A stretch of 64,000 bases of DNA from CAYZJV01 sp964482325 (lineage in GTDB: Bacteria; Spirochaetota; Spirochaetia; Sphaerochaetales; Sphaerochaetaceae): positions 1 through 64,000 of the forward strand of contig CAYZXD010000002.1 of NCBI GenBank assembly GCA_964482325.1, given 5' to 3'. A program made the position numbers and the translations under genes. The notes beneath the pieces are model-generated. The model did not search any database, was not told the DNA's origin, and saw only the letters and a program-made list of their open reading frames with translations. Position 1 is the stretch's first letter, and each line of letters starts with the position of its first letter. Below are positions 1-7,607 of the stretch, piece by piece.

Positions 1-46
1 ATCATAAATTGGATTTTTCATGATTTTTTCTTGCATTTTTATGTTA

Positions 47-265
47 TCAAAAACACCTTTTAGGCAATACCTCAGGAGTTGACTTAACAACCGATTTGTT
101 CCTGCCTCTGCCATCGGTTGGGATGATCTCACCGGTGACATCGTCAACACGTCCGATGAGAACCCGTTTGCTCCTGGATTGTTTGAGTTCCTTGACCCAG
201 TACGATGTGGATTCATACGCGTAGGTGATTCCCGATCGCTTATCCTTCTGGTGGACAATTGCCAT
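47..265 (-). pseudogene. Truncated or frameshifted IS transposase, N-terminal part
   Basis: The 72-residue product begins MAIVHQKDKRSGITYAYEST and contains KRVLIGRVDDVTGEIIPTDGR. This is the kind of N-terminus I associate with full-length transposases of an IS4/IS1634-like group common in spirochaetes and clostridia; the exact IS family is not certain. Such proteins usually run to several hundred residues, so this reading frame is only the beginning. The frame closes after PEVLPKRCF. Past the AAAA run in the last codons (about 55-58 on this strand) the next frame reads on openly to the window edge (GVFDNIKMQEKIMKN), which points to a one-base frameshift or a programmed shift rather than a clean end. 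The remainder lies outside the window. The start is preceded by a GAGGTG ribosome site sitting inside a hairpin. Confidence 0.6.
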
Positions 266-272
266 ATCTACT

Positions 273-306
273 CACCTCGTTATGTATTATAACTCATAAC
301 GAGGTG
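273..306 (-). promoter_or_regulatory. Hairpin sequestering the transposase ribosome-binding site
   Basis: Two perfect 12-base arms (273-284 and 295-306) flank a 10-base loop. The arm proximal to the gene carries the GAGGTG Shine-Dalgarno sequence of the transposase. An mRNA that enters from outside contains both arms and would hide the site. A transcript from the promoter located in the loop would start inside the proximal arm and leave the site free. Confidence 0.65.
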
Positions 307-314
307 AAATGCAA
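286..314 (-). promoter_or_regulatory. Transposase promoter
   Basis: Reading leftward there is TTGCAT at 309-314, a 17-base spacer and TATAAT at 286-291, the latter within the hairpin loop. The predicted start of transcription, around 279, is inside the hairpin arm nearest the gene. Confidence 0.5.
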
Positions 315-350
315 TAGAAATCGATAGACAAACTGCAATAATAAAAGAAT

Positions 351-692
351 TTGCGTCAGATTCAGCACCTAAATCTCGTTAGGTGTTTCGGGAAAGCAGG
401 TAGAAACGGTGAGGGGAGTAGTCAATTAAAAAACCTAAAAAATCCCATAGGTATCTTCCATATTGATGATACTATGCCGGGAATAGTTGAAAACCTTCAT
501 GTTGCCAAAAGTAGAATGTTTCCTGGCGAAGGGGTGGCTCAGGCTGACATCTGGATTCAGACTGTTCTGACAATGGGCTATGAAGGTTACTATTCGCTGG
601 AACTGTTTGACGATCAATTATATCGTCTGGATCCACAGACAGCTGCAAGTTTGTGCATGGAAAAGCTCACTGCTTTTAAAAACAGCCTTTAG
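351..692 (+). pseudogene. 3' remnant of an IolI-like TIM-barrel isomerase
   Basis: Only the last 80 or so codons look like a real protein. They read PIGIFHIDDTMPG, then RMFPGEGVAQAD, then GYEGYYSLELF, which align well with the C-terminal half of IolI-type sugar phosphate isomerase/epimerases (HIDD metal-ligand strand, PGxG turn, final VELF glutamate). The first 30 codons do not resemble the family and there is no good ribosome site. The N-terminal half, which should carry the first metal ligands, is missing. The adjacent transposase remnant suggests that insertion and deletion removed it. It is probably not expressed as a functional enzyme. Confidence 0.6.
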
Positions 693-744
693 TAGACGGA
701 ATACTTTTCGGGTGCATTCATGCATATTTTCTTAAATCATAATA

Positions 745-764
745 CGAAAAATATTTTATAATAC
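745..764 (+). repeat. AT-rich direct repeat, copy 1, upstream of the dehydrogenase operon
   Basis: A 20-base sequence (starting CGAAAAATATTTTATAAT) recurs identically at 906-925, and similarity extends a few bases on each side. It contains a palindromic AAAATATTTT core followed by TATAAT. It may be a regulator site, or a duplicated promoter -10 region. Confidence 0.55.
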
Positions 765-905
765 GAAATATTTATAATTTATTATTATACATCAAATAAC
801 ACTCATTCATATCATTTTTTACTAGATATATTAGCTAATAGGCGATACAGTTAACCTTGACGGGATACGGCAACAGTGGTACTATAAAGTTGTTGTATTA
901 CAATG

Positions 906-925
906 CGAAAAATATTTTATAATAC
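906..925 (+). promoter_or_regulatory. AT-rich direct repeat, copy 2, overlapping the probable promoter of the 952 operon
   Basis: This is identical over 20 bases to the copy 161 bases upstream. Its TATAAT (918-923) lies 17 bases after TGTATT (895-900), a weak -35, and about 28 bases ahead of the first start codon. The repeat would therefore cover the -10 element and is a candidate operator for an unidentified regulator. Confidence 0.45.
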
Positions 926-951
926 AGAAAACTTAAAGAGAGGTAAAACGT

Positions 952-2346
952 ATGAGTGACGCTGCACAGTACATTGGATCATTAATCGAAAGAGCTCGAA
1001 AAGCACAGAAATCCATCGAGTTCGCAACTCAGGAACAGGTTGATAAGGTTGTCGAAAGTCTTGCATGGCATACCATCCAGCCGAAGTTCGCTCGGGATCT
1101 TGCAGAACTTGCTGTAAAAGAGTCCCGCATGGGTGATGTCGATAGCAAGTATGCCAAGATGATGGTTAAGGTCCGTGCCGGCTATCTCGATATGAAGGGC
1201 GCTCAGACTGTGGGTATCATCGAAGAGAATCATGAAAAAGGTCTCGTAAAGATTGCCAAACCTGTTGGTGTTGTCGGAGCTTTGGTTCCCTGTACCAACT
1301 GTGAGGCCACTCCGGTACTCAAAGCCTCTTGGGCGGTGAAGACCCGGAATGCTATTATTCTTGCTCCCCATCCACGGACCCAGAAGACCAATGCAATGGT
1401 TGTGGATCTGATGCGTTCCATATTGGAAAAGCATGGCATGGATCCCGATTTGATTATCAACATGGATCAGGTCAGCCTCGATAACAGCCAGGAACTGATG
1501 GCCCAGTGTGATCTCATTCTTGCTACCGGTGGTGGTGGAATGGTTAAGTCCGCTTATTCAAGTGGTACTCCTGCCTATGGAGTCGGTGCGGGTAACGCAG
1601 TTACTATTATTGACGAAACTCAGGATCTGAGTGAAGTTGCAGAAAAAATTCGTCGTTCAAAGACTTTTGATCAGGCAACCAGCTGTTCCTCGGAAAACTC
1701 CTGTCTAGTACTTGAGTCAGTCTACGATGACTTCATTGCTGCCATGGAAAAAGAAGGCGGTTACCTAGTAACAGCAGAAGAGAAAGAGAAGCTGCAGAAG
1801 GCTATGTGGCCTGATGGACATGCATTGAATAAGGATATCGTGGCACAGCCAGCTGCCAGTATTGCAGAAATTGCTGGAATCGACCTTCCTGAAGGAAAGA
1901 CATTCATGATGGTTCCCGAAACTGGTATTGGAGCCGATTATCCATTCAGTGGTGAAAAGCTTTCTGTGGTGGCTACTATCTACACCTGGAAAGAGTTCTC
2001 TGAAGCCGTACAGATGGTCAATGATATCACCAACTATTCCGGTGCTGGACACTCCTGTGGTATCCACAGCTCAAACCGTGACCGCGTGCTTGAACTGGCA
2101 ACCAAGGTGAATGTATCTCGAGTTATGGTCAACCAGCCGCAGTCTCTGTCGAACAGCGGTGCCTGGACAAACGGTATGCCTACGACACTGACTCTCGGTT
2201 GTGGAACCTGGGGTGGCAATATTGCCAGTGAAAACATCACTTTCAAGCATCTATTGAATACCACGTGGGTTGCATTCCCCATCGCCAGCAGACAGCCTAA
2301 GGATGAAGATCTGTTCAGTGATCATGTCCGCAGCGAGCAGCTGTAA
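952..2346 (+). CDS. CoA-acylating aldehyde dehydrogenase (proposed malonate-semialdehyde dehydrogenase)
   Basis: A 464-residue aldehyde dehydrogenase superfamily protein. The active-site stretch FDQATSCSSENSC places the probable catalytic cysteine at Cys245, followed by SSEN. This resembles the CoA-acylating branch (sulfoacetaldehyde dehydrogenase SauS, EutE/AdhE N-domain) more than hydrolytic dehydrogenases or the usual IolA. LILATGGGGMV is the cofactor-proximal glycine-rich segment. Such enzymes oxidise an aldehyde to an acyl-CoA with NAD(P)+. The gene leads an operon with an acyl-CoA carboxyltransferase and a transaldolase beside inositol genes, so malonate semialdehyde to malonyl-CoA is my preferred reaction. 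Sulfoacetaldehyde or succinate semialdehyde are alternatives. AGAGG precedes the ATG. Confidence 0.8.
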   Translation: MSDAAQYIGSLIERARKAQKSIEFATQEQVDKVVESLAWHTIQPKFARDLAELAVKESRMGDVDSKYAKMMVKVRAGYLDMKGAQTVGIIEENHEKGLVKIAKPVGVVGALVPCTNCEATPVLKASWAVKTRNAIILAPHPRTQKTNAMVVDLMRSILEKHGMDPDLIINMDQVSLDNSQELMAQCDLILATGGGGMVKSAYSSGTPAYGVGAGNAVTIIDETQDLSEVAEKIRRSKTFDQATSCSSENSCLVLESVYDDFIAAMEKEGGYLVTAEEKEKLQKAMWPDGHALNKDIVAQPAASIAEIAGIDLPEGKTFMMVPETGIGADYPFSGEKLSVVATIYTWKEFSEAVQMVNDITNYSGAGHSCGIHSSNRDRVLELATKVNVSRVMVNQPQSLSNSGAWTNGMPTTLTLGCGTWGGNIASENITFKHLLNTTWVAFPIASRQPKDEDLFSDHVRSEQL

Positions 2347-2372
2347 GCAAGTACTGCAGAAGGAGGAGAACG

Positions 2373-3923
2373 ATGTCACGAGAACATGAGCTTGCCCGCA
2401 TGAAAGAGATGAAAGAAAAACTCCTGGAAGGTGGGGGAGCAGCAAAGAAGGATCAGCAGAAAGCGAAGGGGAAGATGTGTTCACGCGACCGCATTGATGC
2501 CTTTCTTGATACTGATTCGTTCGTTGAAAGTTTTCCCTATATAACCGCCCGGTCCACCGATTTCGGTATGGACCGGCACCGGTTTCCCGGTGATGGTGTA
2601 GTCGCTGGGACTGGATTAATCGATGGACGGCAGGTCTGGCTCTTTTCTCAGGACTTTACCGTTCTTGGTGGATCACTTGGTGAACAGCAGGCTGAACGGA
2701 TCAACCGAGCACAGAAAATGGCTTTGCAGACCCGTACACCCTTCATCCAGATCAATGATTCCGGTGGCGCACGTATTCAGGAGGGAGTGTACTCACTCGA
2801 TGGGTATGGCAAAATTTTCCGCGGTAATATTGATGCATCAGGAGTCGTGCCCCAGCTTTCGCTGATCCTCGGTCCCTGCGCAGGCGGGGCAGTCTATTCT
2901 CCGGCTCTTACCGACTTTGTCTTTATGGTGGATAAGGTGAGCCAGATGTATATCACCGGTCCCGATGTCATTAAGGCCGTTGTGGGCGAAGAAGTGACGC
3001 ATGAGCAATTAGGCGGAGCAGCTACCCATAGCAGAAAGAGTGGAAATGCCCATTTTCACTGTGCTGATGAAGCTGAGTGTTTCGCTTTAGCTCGAAAATT
3101 ACTCTCATATCTGCCGTCAAACAATACGGAATTACCTCCGGTAGTCGATACAAAGGATCCGGGTTCCCGCAAGACAAGTAAGATTGGTGAGATCATTCCT
3201 GAGTTCAATACCAAAGCCTACGATGTGCGTGAAATTATCAACGAGGTTTTTGACGCTGAGAGTTTCCTTGAGGTGCACAAAGAGTACGCACAGAATATTG
3301 TGGTGGGATTTGCACGGCTTGCCGGTCGTTCAGTAGGTCTTATTGCGAACCAGCCCAAGGTTCTCAGTGGTGTACTCGATATTAATGCATCAGATAAAGC
3401 TGCACGATTTGTTCGCGTATGTGATGCGTTTAATGTGCCGGTGATATCATTGGTGGACATCCCCGGATACATGCCGGGTACCGTTCAGGAATATGATGGA
3501 ATCATCCGGCACGGAGCAAAACTGTTGTACGCTATTGGTGAAGCAGTGGTACCAAAGATTTCTCTGATTCTCAGGAAAGCTTATGGCGGTGCCTACATTG
3601 CGATGGCAAACCGATCACTTGGTTACGATCGGGTTCTTGCTCTCCCGTGTGCCGAGGTTGCGGTGATGGGAGCTCAGGGAGCTGCAAATATTATCTTCCG
3701 TAAGGAGATTGCTGCTGCTGCCGATCCTGCTCAGATGAGACGCCAGAAGATTGATGAGTTCCAGGAGAACTCCATGAATCCGTACGTCGCTGCGAAGGCA
3801 GGATTTGTTGATGATGTGATCGCATTCGATGATGTGCGACTTGAGTTGATTCGTTCGCTTGAACTTCTGATCAGAAAGCAGGAGACGAGAATTGAACGAA
3901 AACATGGGAATGTGCCACTATGA
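2373..3923 (+). CDS. Acyl-CoA carboxyltransferase / methylmalonyl- or malonyl-CoA decarboxylase alpha-type subunit
   Basis: The 516-residue length matches the biotin-dependent carboxyltransferase family (propionyl-CoA carboxylase beta, MmdA of sodium-pumping methylmalonyl-CoA decarboxylase). Visible motifs include the oxyanion-hole glycines in NDSGGARIQEGV and GPCAGGAVYSPA in the N-half, and KAYGGAYIAM with GAQGAANI in the C-half. MmdA-type proteins transfer the carboxyl group from the acyl-CoA to biotin. The next gene overlaps it by four bases and encodes a single-span membrane peptide like the delta/gamma subunit of these pumps, which favours a decarboxylase role. The biotin carrier and the membrane decarboxylase subunit are not in this window. 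GGAGG lies ahead of the ATG. Confidence 0.85.
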   Translation: MSREHELARMKEMKEKLLEGGGAAKKDQQKAKGKMCSRDRIDAFLDTDSFVESFPYITARSTDFGMDRHRFPGDGVVAGTGLIDGRQVWLFSQDFTVLGGSLGEQQAERINRAQKMALQTRTPFIQINDSGGARIQEGVYSLDGYGKIFRGNIDASGVVPQLSLILGPCAGGAVYSPALTDFVFMVDKVSQMYITGPDVIKAVVGEEVTHEQLGGAATHSRKSGNAHFHCADEAECFALARKLLSYLPSNNTELPPVVDTKDPGSRKTSKIGEIIPEFNTKAYDVREIINEVFDAESFLEVHKEYAQNIVVGFARLAGRSVGLIANQPKVLSGVLDINASDKAARFVRVCDAFNVPVISLVDIPGYMPGTVQEYDGIIRHGAKLLYAIGEAVVPKISLILRKAYGGAYIAMANRSLGYDRVLALPCAEVAVMGAQGAANIIFRKEIAAAADPAQMRRQKIDEFQENSMNPYVAAKAGFVDDVIAFDDVRLELIRSLELLIRKQETRIERKHGNVPL

Positions 3924-4144
3924 TGATAGCAATCATTGCCTTCATCGCAGGAGTGGTAGTCGGGACAGTGATCTGCCTGATTGCCAAAAGACCGAAACAG
4001 ACTGAGGTTGCATCTTCTGCAATCGAAAGTCTGCCGTGGATTGCCCGCAGTGGTCGCAATGATTTGCAGGCAGTCACACTAAGCGGTACTGCTCGATCAA
4101 GTGCCCAGGTGAAACAGAGAAGGTGGGATGCACTTACCAAATAG
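3920..4144 (+). CDS. OadG/MmdD-like single-span membrane subunit
   Basis: A 74-residue protein with one N-terminal transmembrane helix (about residues 2-22, IAIIAFIAGVVVGTVICLIA), followed by a polar, basic cytoplasmic tail. The start codon overlaps the carboxyltransferase stop (ATGA), so the two are translationally coupled. Size, topology and position match the small delta/gamma subunits that assemble sodium-translocating oxaloacetate and methylmalonyl-CoA decarboxylases. Sequence similarity in this family is low, so the assignment rests mainly on context. ORFs on the opposite strand here are longer but look like shadows. Confidence 0.6.
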   Translation: MMIAIIAFIAGVVVGTVICLIAKRPKQTEVASSAIESLPWIARSGRNDLQAVTLSGTARSSAQVKQRRWDALTK

Positions 4145-4192
4145 GTGATCCCGATATCATAGAGAGTAAATACATAGTTATGGAGGAACAAA

Positions 4193-5275
4193 ATGAGTAA
4201 GAAGTATAAGAGTCCGTTGCATGAGATGGCAATGACCACCCCAACAGATTTCTGGAATGATTCCTGCGCAATCAGCGAATTGGAATATGCTATCGAAAAC
4301 GGTGCTGTCGGTGCCACTACCAACCCCGTTATTGTGGGAAATGTATTAAAGAGTGAGATGCCCCAGTGGGAAGGTCGTATCCGTGAGTTGGTTGCGGAAA
4401 ATCCTGAAGGCAGCGAAGAAGATATTACCTGGCTGCTCAATGAAGAGATGGCTGTTAAAGCTGGTAAACTTCTGCTTCCTGTTTTTGAAGAGTCAAAGGG
4501 CAAGAAGGGTAGAATTTCGATTCAGACCAATGCCAAGTATTATCGCAACTGGAAGCTGATGGCTGATCAGGCTACTCACTTTGATACCCTTGCTCCGAAT
4601 ATGCAGGTGAAGATGCCTGCTACCGCTGCTGGAATAAAGGCAGTTGAAGAAGCTACTGCTCGTGGTGTCAGCATCAACGCAACGGTGAGTTTCACTGTTC
4701 CTCAGGCAGTTGCTGTTGCAGAAGCTGTACAGCGTGGTCTTGAGCGTCGGAGAGCTGCTGGTGAAGATACCAGTATGATGAGCCCGATCTGTACCATCAT
4801 GGTCGGTCGTCTCGATGACTGGTTGAAGGTCGTGATGAACAAAGAGAATGTTATCACTGATCCCGGTTATTTAGAGTGGGCAGGAGTGGCTGCATTCAAG
4901 AAGGCGTATGAGATCTTCCAGGAGAAGGGGTATGAAACCCGCTTGCTGGCAGCAGCTTACCGAAACCACATGCAGTGGTCCGAATTTATCGGTGGTGAAG
5001 TATCTCTGACCATTCCTGGTAAGTGGCAGAAACGTTTCAATGCCTCTGATGTCACCGTTGAAAATCGGATGGCAAAGCCGGTTGATCCTGCAATTATTGC
5101 AGAGCTGAGTAAGAAGTTCCCCGATTTCGTACGTGCTTACGAACCCTATGGAATGAAGCCGGAAGAGTTTGACTTCTTCGGTTCGACTGCACGAACCCTG
5201 CGTGGATTCATCAAGGGATACGAAGAGACTCTGGGTATGGTACGTGATATCATGCTGCCTAACCCCGACAAATAG
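4193..5275 (+). CDS. Transaldolase-family protein (candidate 5-dehydro-2-deoxygluconate transaldolase/aldolase)
   Basis: A 360-residue class I aldolase-fold protein of the transaldolase family. GATTNPVIVGN matches the TTNP strand; MQVKMPATAAG carries the Schiff-base lysine at Lys140; GVSINATVSFT matches the N-x-T segment; and TIMVGRLDDW keeps the arginine that binds the acceptor phosphate in transaldolase B. It is longer than fructose-6-phosphate aldolase (about 220 residues), and the TalB SPFVGR serine is replaced. It closes the operon that starts with the acylating dehydrogenase, beside iol genes lacking iolC and iolJ. That context suggests dihydroxyacetone transfer from 5-dehydro-2-deoxy-D-gluconate. 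An ordinary pentose-phosphate transaldolase remains possible. GGAGG precedes the start. Confidence 0.8.
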   Translation: MSKKYKSPLHEMAMTTPTDFWNDSCAISELEYAIENGAVGATTNPVIVGNVLKSEMPQWEGRIRELVAENPEGSEEDITWLLNEEMAVKAGKLLLPVFEESKGKKGRISIQTNAKYYRNWKLMADQATHFDTLAPNMQVKMPATAAGIKAVEEATARGVSINATVSFTVPQAVAVAEAVQRGLERRRAAGEDTSMMSPICTIMVGRLDDWLKVVMNKENVITDPGYLEWAGVAAFKKAYEIFQEKGYETRLLAAAYRNHMQWSEFIGGEVSLTIPGKWQKRFNASDVTVENRMAKPVDPAIIAELSKKFPDFVRAYEPYGMKPEEFDFFGSTARTLRGFIKGYEETLGMVRDIMLPNPDK

Positions 5276-5298
5276 ATCGAAAGAACAACGGAATTATC

Positions 5299-5332
5299 AC
5301 ACCCCTCGGAACTGTTCGGGGGGTGTTTCATT
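5299..5332 (+). terminator. Rho-independent terminator of the 952-5275 operon
   Basis: Ten-base arms (5299-5308 and 5317-5326), with ACACCCC pairing GGGGTGT, enclose an 8-base loop and are followed by TTTCATT. It sits between the convergent transaldolase and LacI genes and could act on both strands. Confidence 0.75.
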
Positions 5333-5365
5333 CATGGTGAGATTATGTCTTTTTATGACTATCCG

Positions 5366-6412
5366 CTAGTTGTGCATCTGCAATGCACCGCAGCTTTCTC
5401 TGATCACCAAGGAGGGTTGGACCTGAATTTCCTTGCCGCGCCTACTTCGTTTGGTTTCTATCAACTGAAGAAGTCGCTCACAGGCCAGTACCGCAATTTC
5501 CTCTCGCGGCTGGTGGACTGTGGTGAGGTAGGGATGGAAATAACTGCTGAGTTCAATATCGTCGTATCCCACGATGGCAATGTCTTCAGGTACGCGTATC
5601 TGGTGTCGCCTCAGCGCTTCTATAATGCCGAGTGCCATGATATCGGTATGGGCAAAGATAGCGGTCACTGATCGTAGCAGCTCTGTATGCTGCATGATGA
5701 GATTATAGCCCGACTGGAATGATCGATCCCCATAGAGGATCAACTGTTCATCTATGGGAATATGATGAGCCGCAAGGGCTGCTTTATAGCCTCTTCTGCG
5801 CTGTTCGTATTCATCAGCTCCTGCTAGTACCTGAGCTGAAACACATAAGATGTTTTTATGGCCTAATGAGATCAGGTGTTCAGTGGCAATGTATCCTCCA
5901 CGATAATGATCGCTGTAAATCTGGTTTACTGCCCCGGTGTTCGTTGAATCCTGATGAAAATGGAGAAACACATAGGGGATATGGGAGCTGCGAAGGAATG
6001 CGAGGGTCTGCGGAGGAATCTGTGAGCGTGCGATGATCAGGCCATCGACTTTTCTGCGAATGATCAGTCGTTTGATAGCATCGGCTCCAGTGAACCGATT
6101 CTCCTGAAATGCGATGATCAGATCCATATCACGTTCTTCAAGAGTTTGCCGCAACTGGGTATGAAGAGCCCCATAGTAGAGATTTACTCCGAAGTCCATG
6201 TAATCATCAGGGAAGATCACGCCGATGGTATTTGATTTGTTTGTACTGAGTCCGCGTGCATTTGCATTGAACTCAAATTCCTGTTCCCGGGCGATTTTCA
6301 GGATACGTTCACGGGTTTCTTCCGAGATGAGCGGGCTGTTGTTGAGTGCACGGGATACGGTGGACTGAGAAACACCGGCGAGAGCTGCAATATCTTTTGT
6401 GGTTAGCGCCAT
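5366..6412 (-). CDS. LacI-family repressor of the inositol genes
   Basis: A 348-residue LacI/GalR regulator. The N-terminal helix-turn-helix reads TTKDIAALAGVSQSTVSRALNN, and the periplasmic-binding-protein-like effector domain includes VDGLIIARSQ, AIVGYDDIELSSYFHP and TTVHQP. It is transcribed divergently from iolG. Two near-identical 16-base sites with the central CG typical of LacI operators lie in the shared intergenic region, one just upstream of each gene, so autorepression and control of the iol operon are both expected. The inducer is unknown, but an inositol-derived intermediate is likely given the target genes. AAGGT is ahead of the ATG. Confidence 0.85.
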   Translation of the reverse strand: MALTTKDIAALAGVSQSTVSRALNNSPLISEETRERILKIAREQEFEFNANARGLSTNKSNTIGVIFPDDYMDFGVNLYYGALHTQLRQTLEERDMDLIIAFQENRFTGADAIKRLIIRRKVDGLIIARSQIPPQTLAFLRSSHIPYVFLHFHQDSTNTGAVNQIYSDHYRGGYIATEHLISLGHKNILCVSAQVLAGADEYEQRRRGYKAALAAHHIPIDEQLILYGDRSFQSGYNLIMQHTELLRSVTAIFAHTDIMALGIIEALRRHQIRVPEDIAIVGYDDIELSSYFHPYLTTVHQPREEIAVLACERLLQLIETKRSRRGKEIQVQPSLVIRESCGALQMHN

Positions 6413-6426
6413 AGCTACCTTCCCTC

Positions 6427-6442
6427 ATGCAATCGTATGCAT
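6427..6442. promoter_or_regulatory. LacI-type operator O1 (ATGCAATCGTATGCAT)
   Basis: A 16-base imperfect palindrome with ATGCA/TGCAT outer arms and a central CG, 15 bases upstream of the LacI start codon. It differs from O2 by one base, and is likely the autoregulation site. Confidence 0.7.
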
Positions 6443-6517
6443 TTATCGTAGAAGGGTGTCTCGTATTTGTCAATCATTTCATTCTCTAGTTTTACGGTGT
6501 TTCAAGAAAGATATCTC

Positions 6518-6544
6518 TTTACAGATTACGATCTCTCGTATACT
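6518..6544 (+). promoter_or_regulatory. iolG operon promoter
   Basis: TTTACA (6518-6523) and TATACT (6539-6544) are separated by 15 bases, slightly short. Operator O2 begins 11 bases after the -10 element, so bound repressor would block initiation or early elongation. Confidence 0.5.
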
Positions 6545-6554
6545 ATTAGAGCAT

Positions 6555-6570
6555 ATGCAACCGTATGCAT
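6555..6570. promoter_or_regulatory. LacI-type operator O2 (ATGCAACCGTATGCAT)
   Basis: A second copy of the operator, one mismatch from O1, lying between the -10 element and the iolG ribosome site. The 128-base separation from O1 would permit repression by looping. Confidence 0.7.
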
Positions 6571-6584
6571 AAATAGGGGGAATT

Positions 6585-7595
6585 ATGGCAAATATTCAAG
6601 TTGGCATTATTGGAGCCGGAAGAATCGCGTATGTGCACGCGAATAATATCGTCAGAAACATTCCATTTGCGGATGTGAAAGCGATCAGTGATCCGTATTT
6701 GACGGACAAGGCTCGTGAATGGATTGCTGATCTCGGCATCCAGACCGTAACTGATGATTATCAGGCATTGCTCAAGGATCCTGAAATTCAGGCAATCATT
6801 ATCTGTTCACCGACTAATCTGCATGCTCAGATGATCCGTGAATCGGTTCAGGCAGGAAAGGACGTTTTCTGTGAGAAGCCCATGGATCTTGCTTCTGCAG
6901 AGATCAGAAAAACTCTTGATGTGATCAAGGCTTCAGGTAAGAAGGTTCAGGTTGGATTCAACCGTCGTTTTGACCATAACTTCGCAGCTCTTCAGGAAGC
7001 AGTAGCAACCAAGAAGATCGGCGATCTCCATCTCGTACGTATTACCAGCCGGGATCCGTCCCCACCACCAGTTAGCTATGTGAAAGTCTCTGGCGGTCTG
7101 TTTAAGGATATGACCATTCATGATTTCGACATGGTCCGCTTCCTGACCGGTAGTGAAGTTGAAGAAATCTTTGCTTATGGTGCTGTTCTTGTTGATTCAG
7201 CTATTGGCGAAGCTGGTGATATTGATACCGCTGTCATCTCTATGAAAATGAAAAACGGATCTATTGCCTATATCGATAATAGCCGTGAAGCAGTATATGG
7301 CTATGATCAGCGTGCTGAAGTGTTCGGTTCAGCTGGTGCTATGGAAACCCAAAATGACAAGCCGAATACCGCAGTATTCAGTGGGAAAGATGGTGTGACC
7401 GGTGAAAAACCGATGTACTTCTTCCTTGAGCGGTACAATGATGCCTTTACGGTTGAGATGAAGGCGTTCCTTGAGGCGATCAGAGACGACAAAGATGTCC
7501 CCGTTGGTGGAATCGATGGTCTTTATTCTGTACTCATTGCAGAAGCAGCTCTTGAATCGATGAAGAGTGGGAAGAGTGTAAAAGTCAATTACTAA
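6585..7595 (+). CDS. iolG: Inositol 2-dehydrogenase (Gfo/Idh/MocA family)
   Basis: The 336-residue length is typical. The N-terminal Rossmann domain opens with VGIIGAGRIAYVHA, CEKPMDL contributes the conserved EKP lysine (Lys98), and GFNRRFDHNF and DMTIHDFDMVRFL are hallmark IolG segments; the H-D pair of the latter is catalytic. It oxidises myo-inositol to scyllo-inosose (2-keto-myo-inositol) with NAD+. It is the first gene of the operator-controlled operon, followed 12 bases later by the iolI-like gene. AGGGGG precedes the ATG. Other cyclitols such as scyllo- or D-chiro-inositol are possible substrates, since the family is not resolved by motif alone. Confidence 0.88.
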   Translation: MANIQVGIIGAGRIAYVHANNIVRNIPFADVKAISDPYLTDKAREWIADLGIQTVTDDYQALLKDPEIQAIIICSPTNLHAQMIRESVQAGKDVFCEKPMDLASAEIRKTLDVIKASGKKVQVGFNRRFDHNFAALQEAVATKKIGDLHLVRITSRDPSPPPVSYVKVSGGLFKDMTIHDFDMVRFLTGSEVEEIFAYGAVLVDSAIGEAGDIDTAVISMKMKNGSIAYIDNSREAVYGYDQRAEVFGSAGAMETQNDKPNTAVFSGKDGVTGEKPMYFFLERYNDAFTVEMKAFLEAIRDDKDVPVGGIDGLYSVLIAEAALESMKSGKSVKVNY

Positions 7596-7607
7596 GGAGT
7601 ATTACCC

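Noticed and set aside
713..724. TGCATTCATGCA upstream of the dehydrogenase operon as a possible LacI operator
   Set aside because: The spacing between arms is 2 bases rather than 6 and the central CG is missing, unlike the two iol operators.
982..1434. Long minus-strand frames opposite the acylating dehydrogenase
   Set aside because: Codon-pattern shadows of the real gene with no protein family features.
3871..4503. A 210-codon frame on the minus strand opposite the OadG-like and transaldolase genes
   Set aside because: It overlaps the well-supported transaldolase, has no family features and no ribosome site; a shadow frame.
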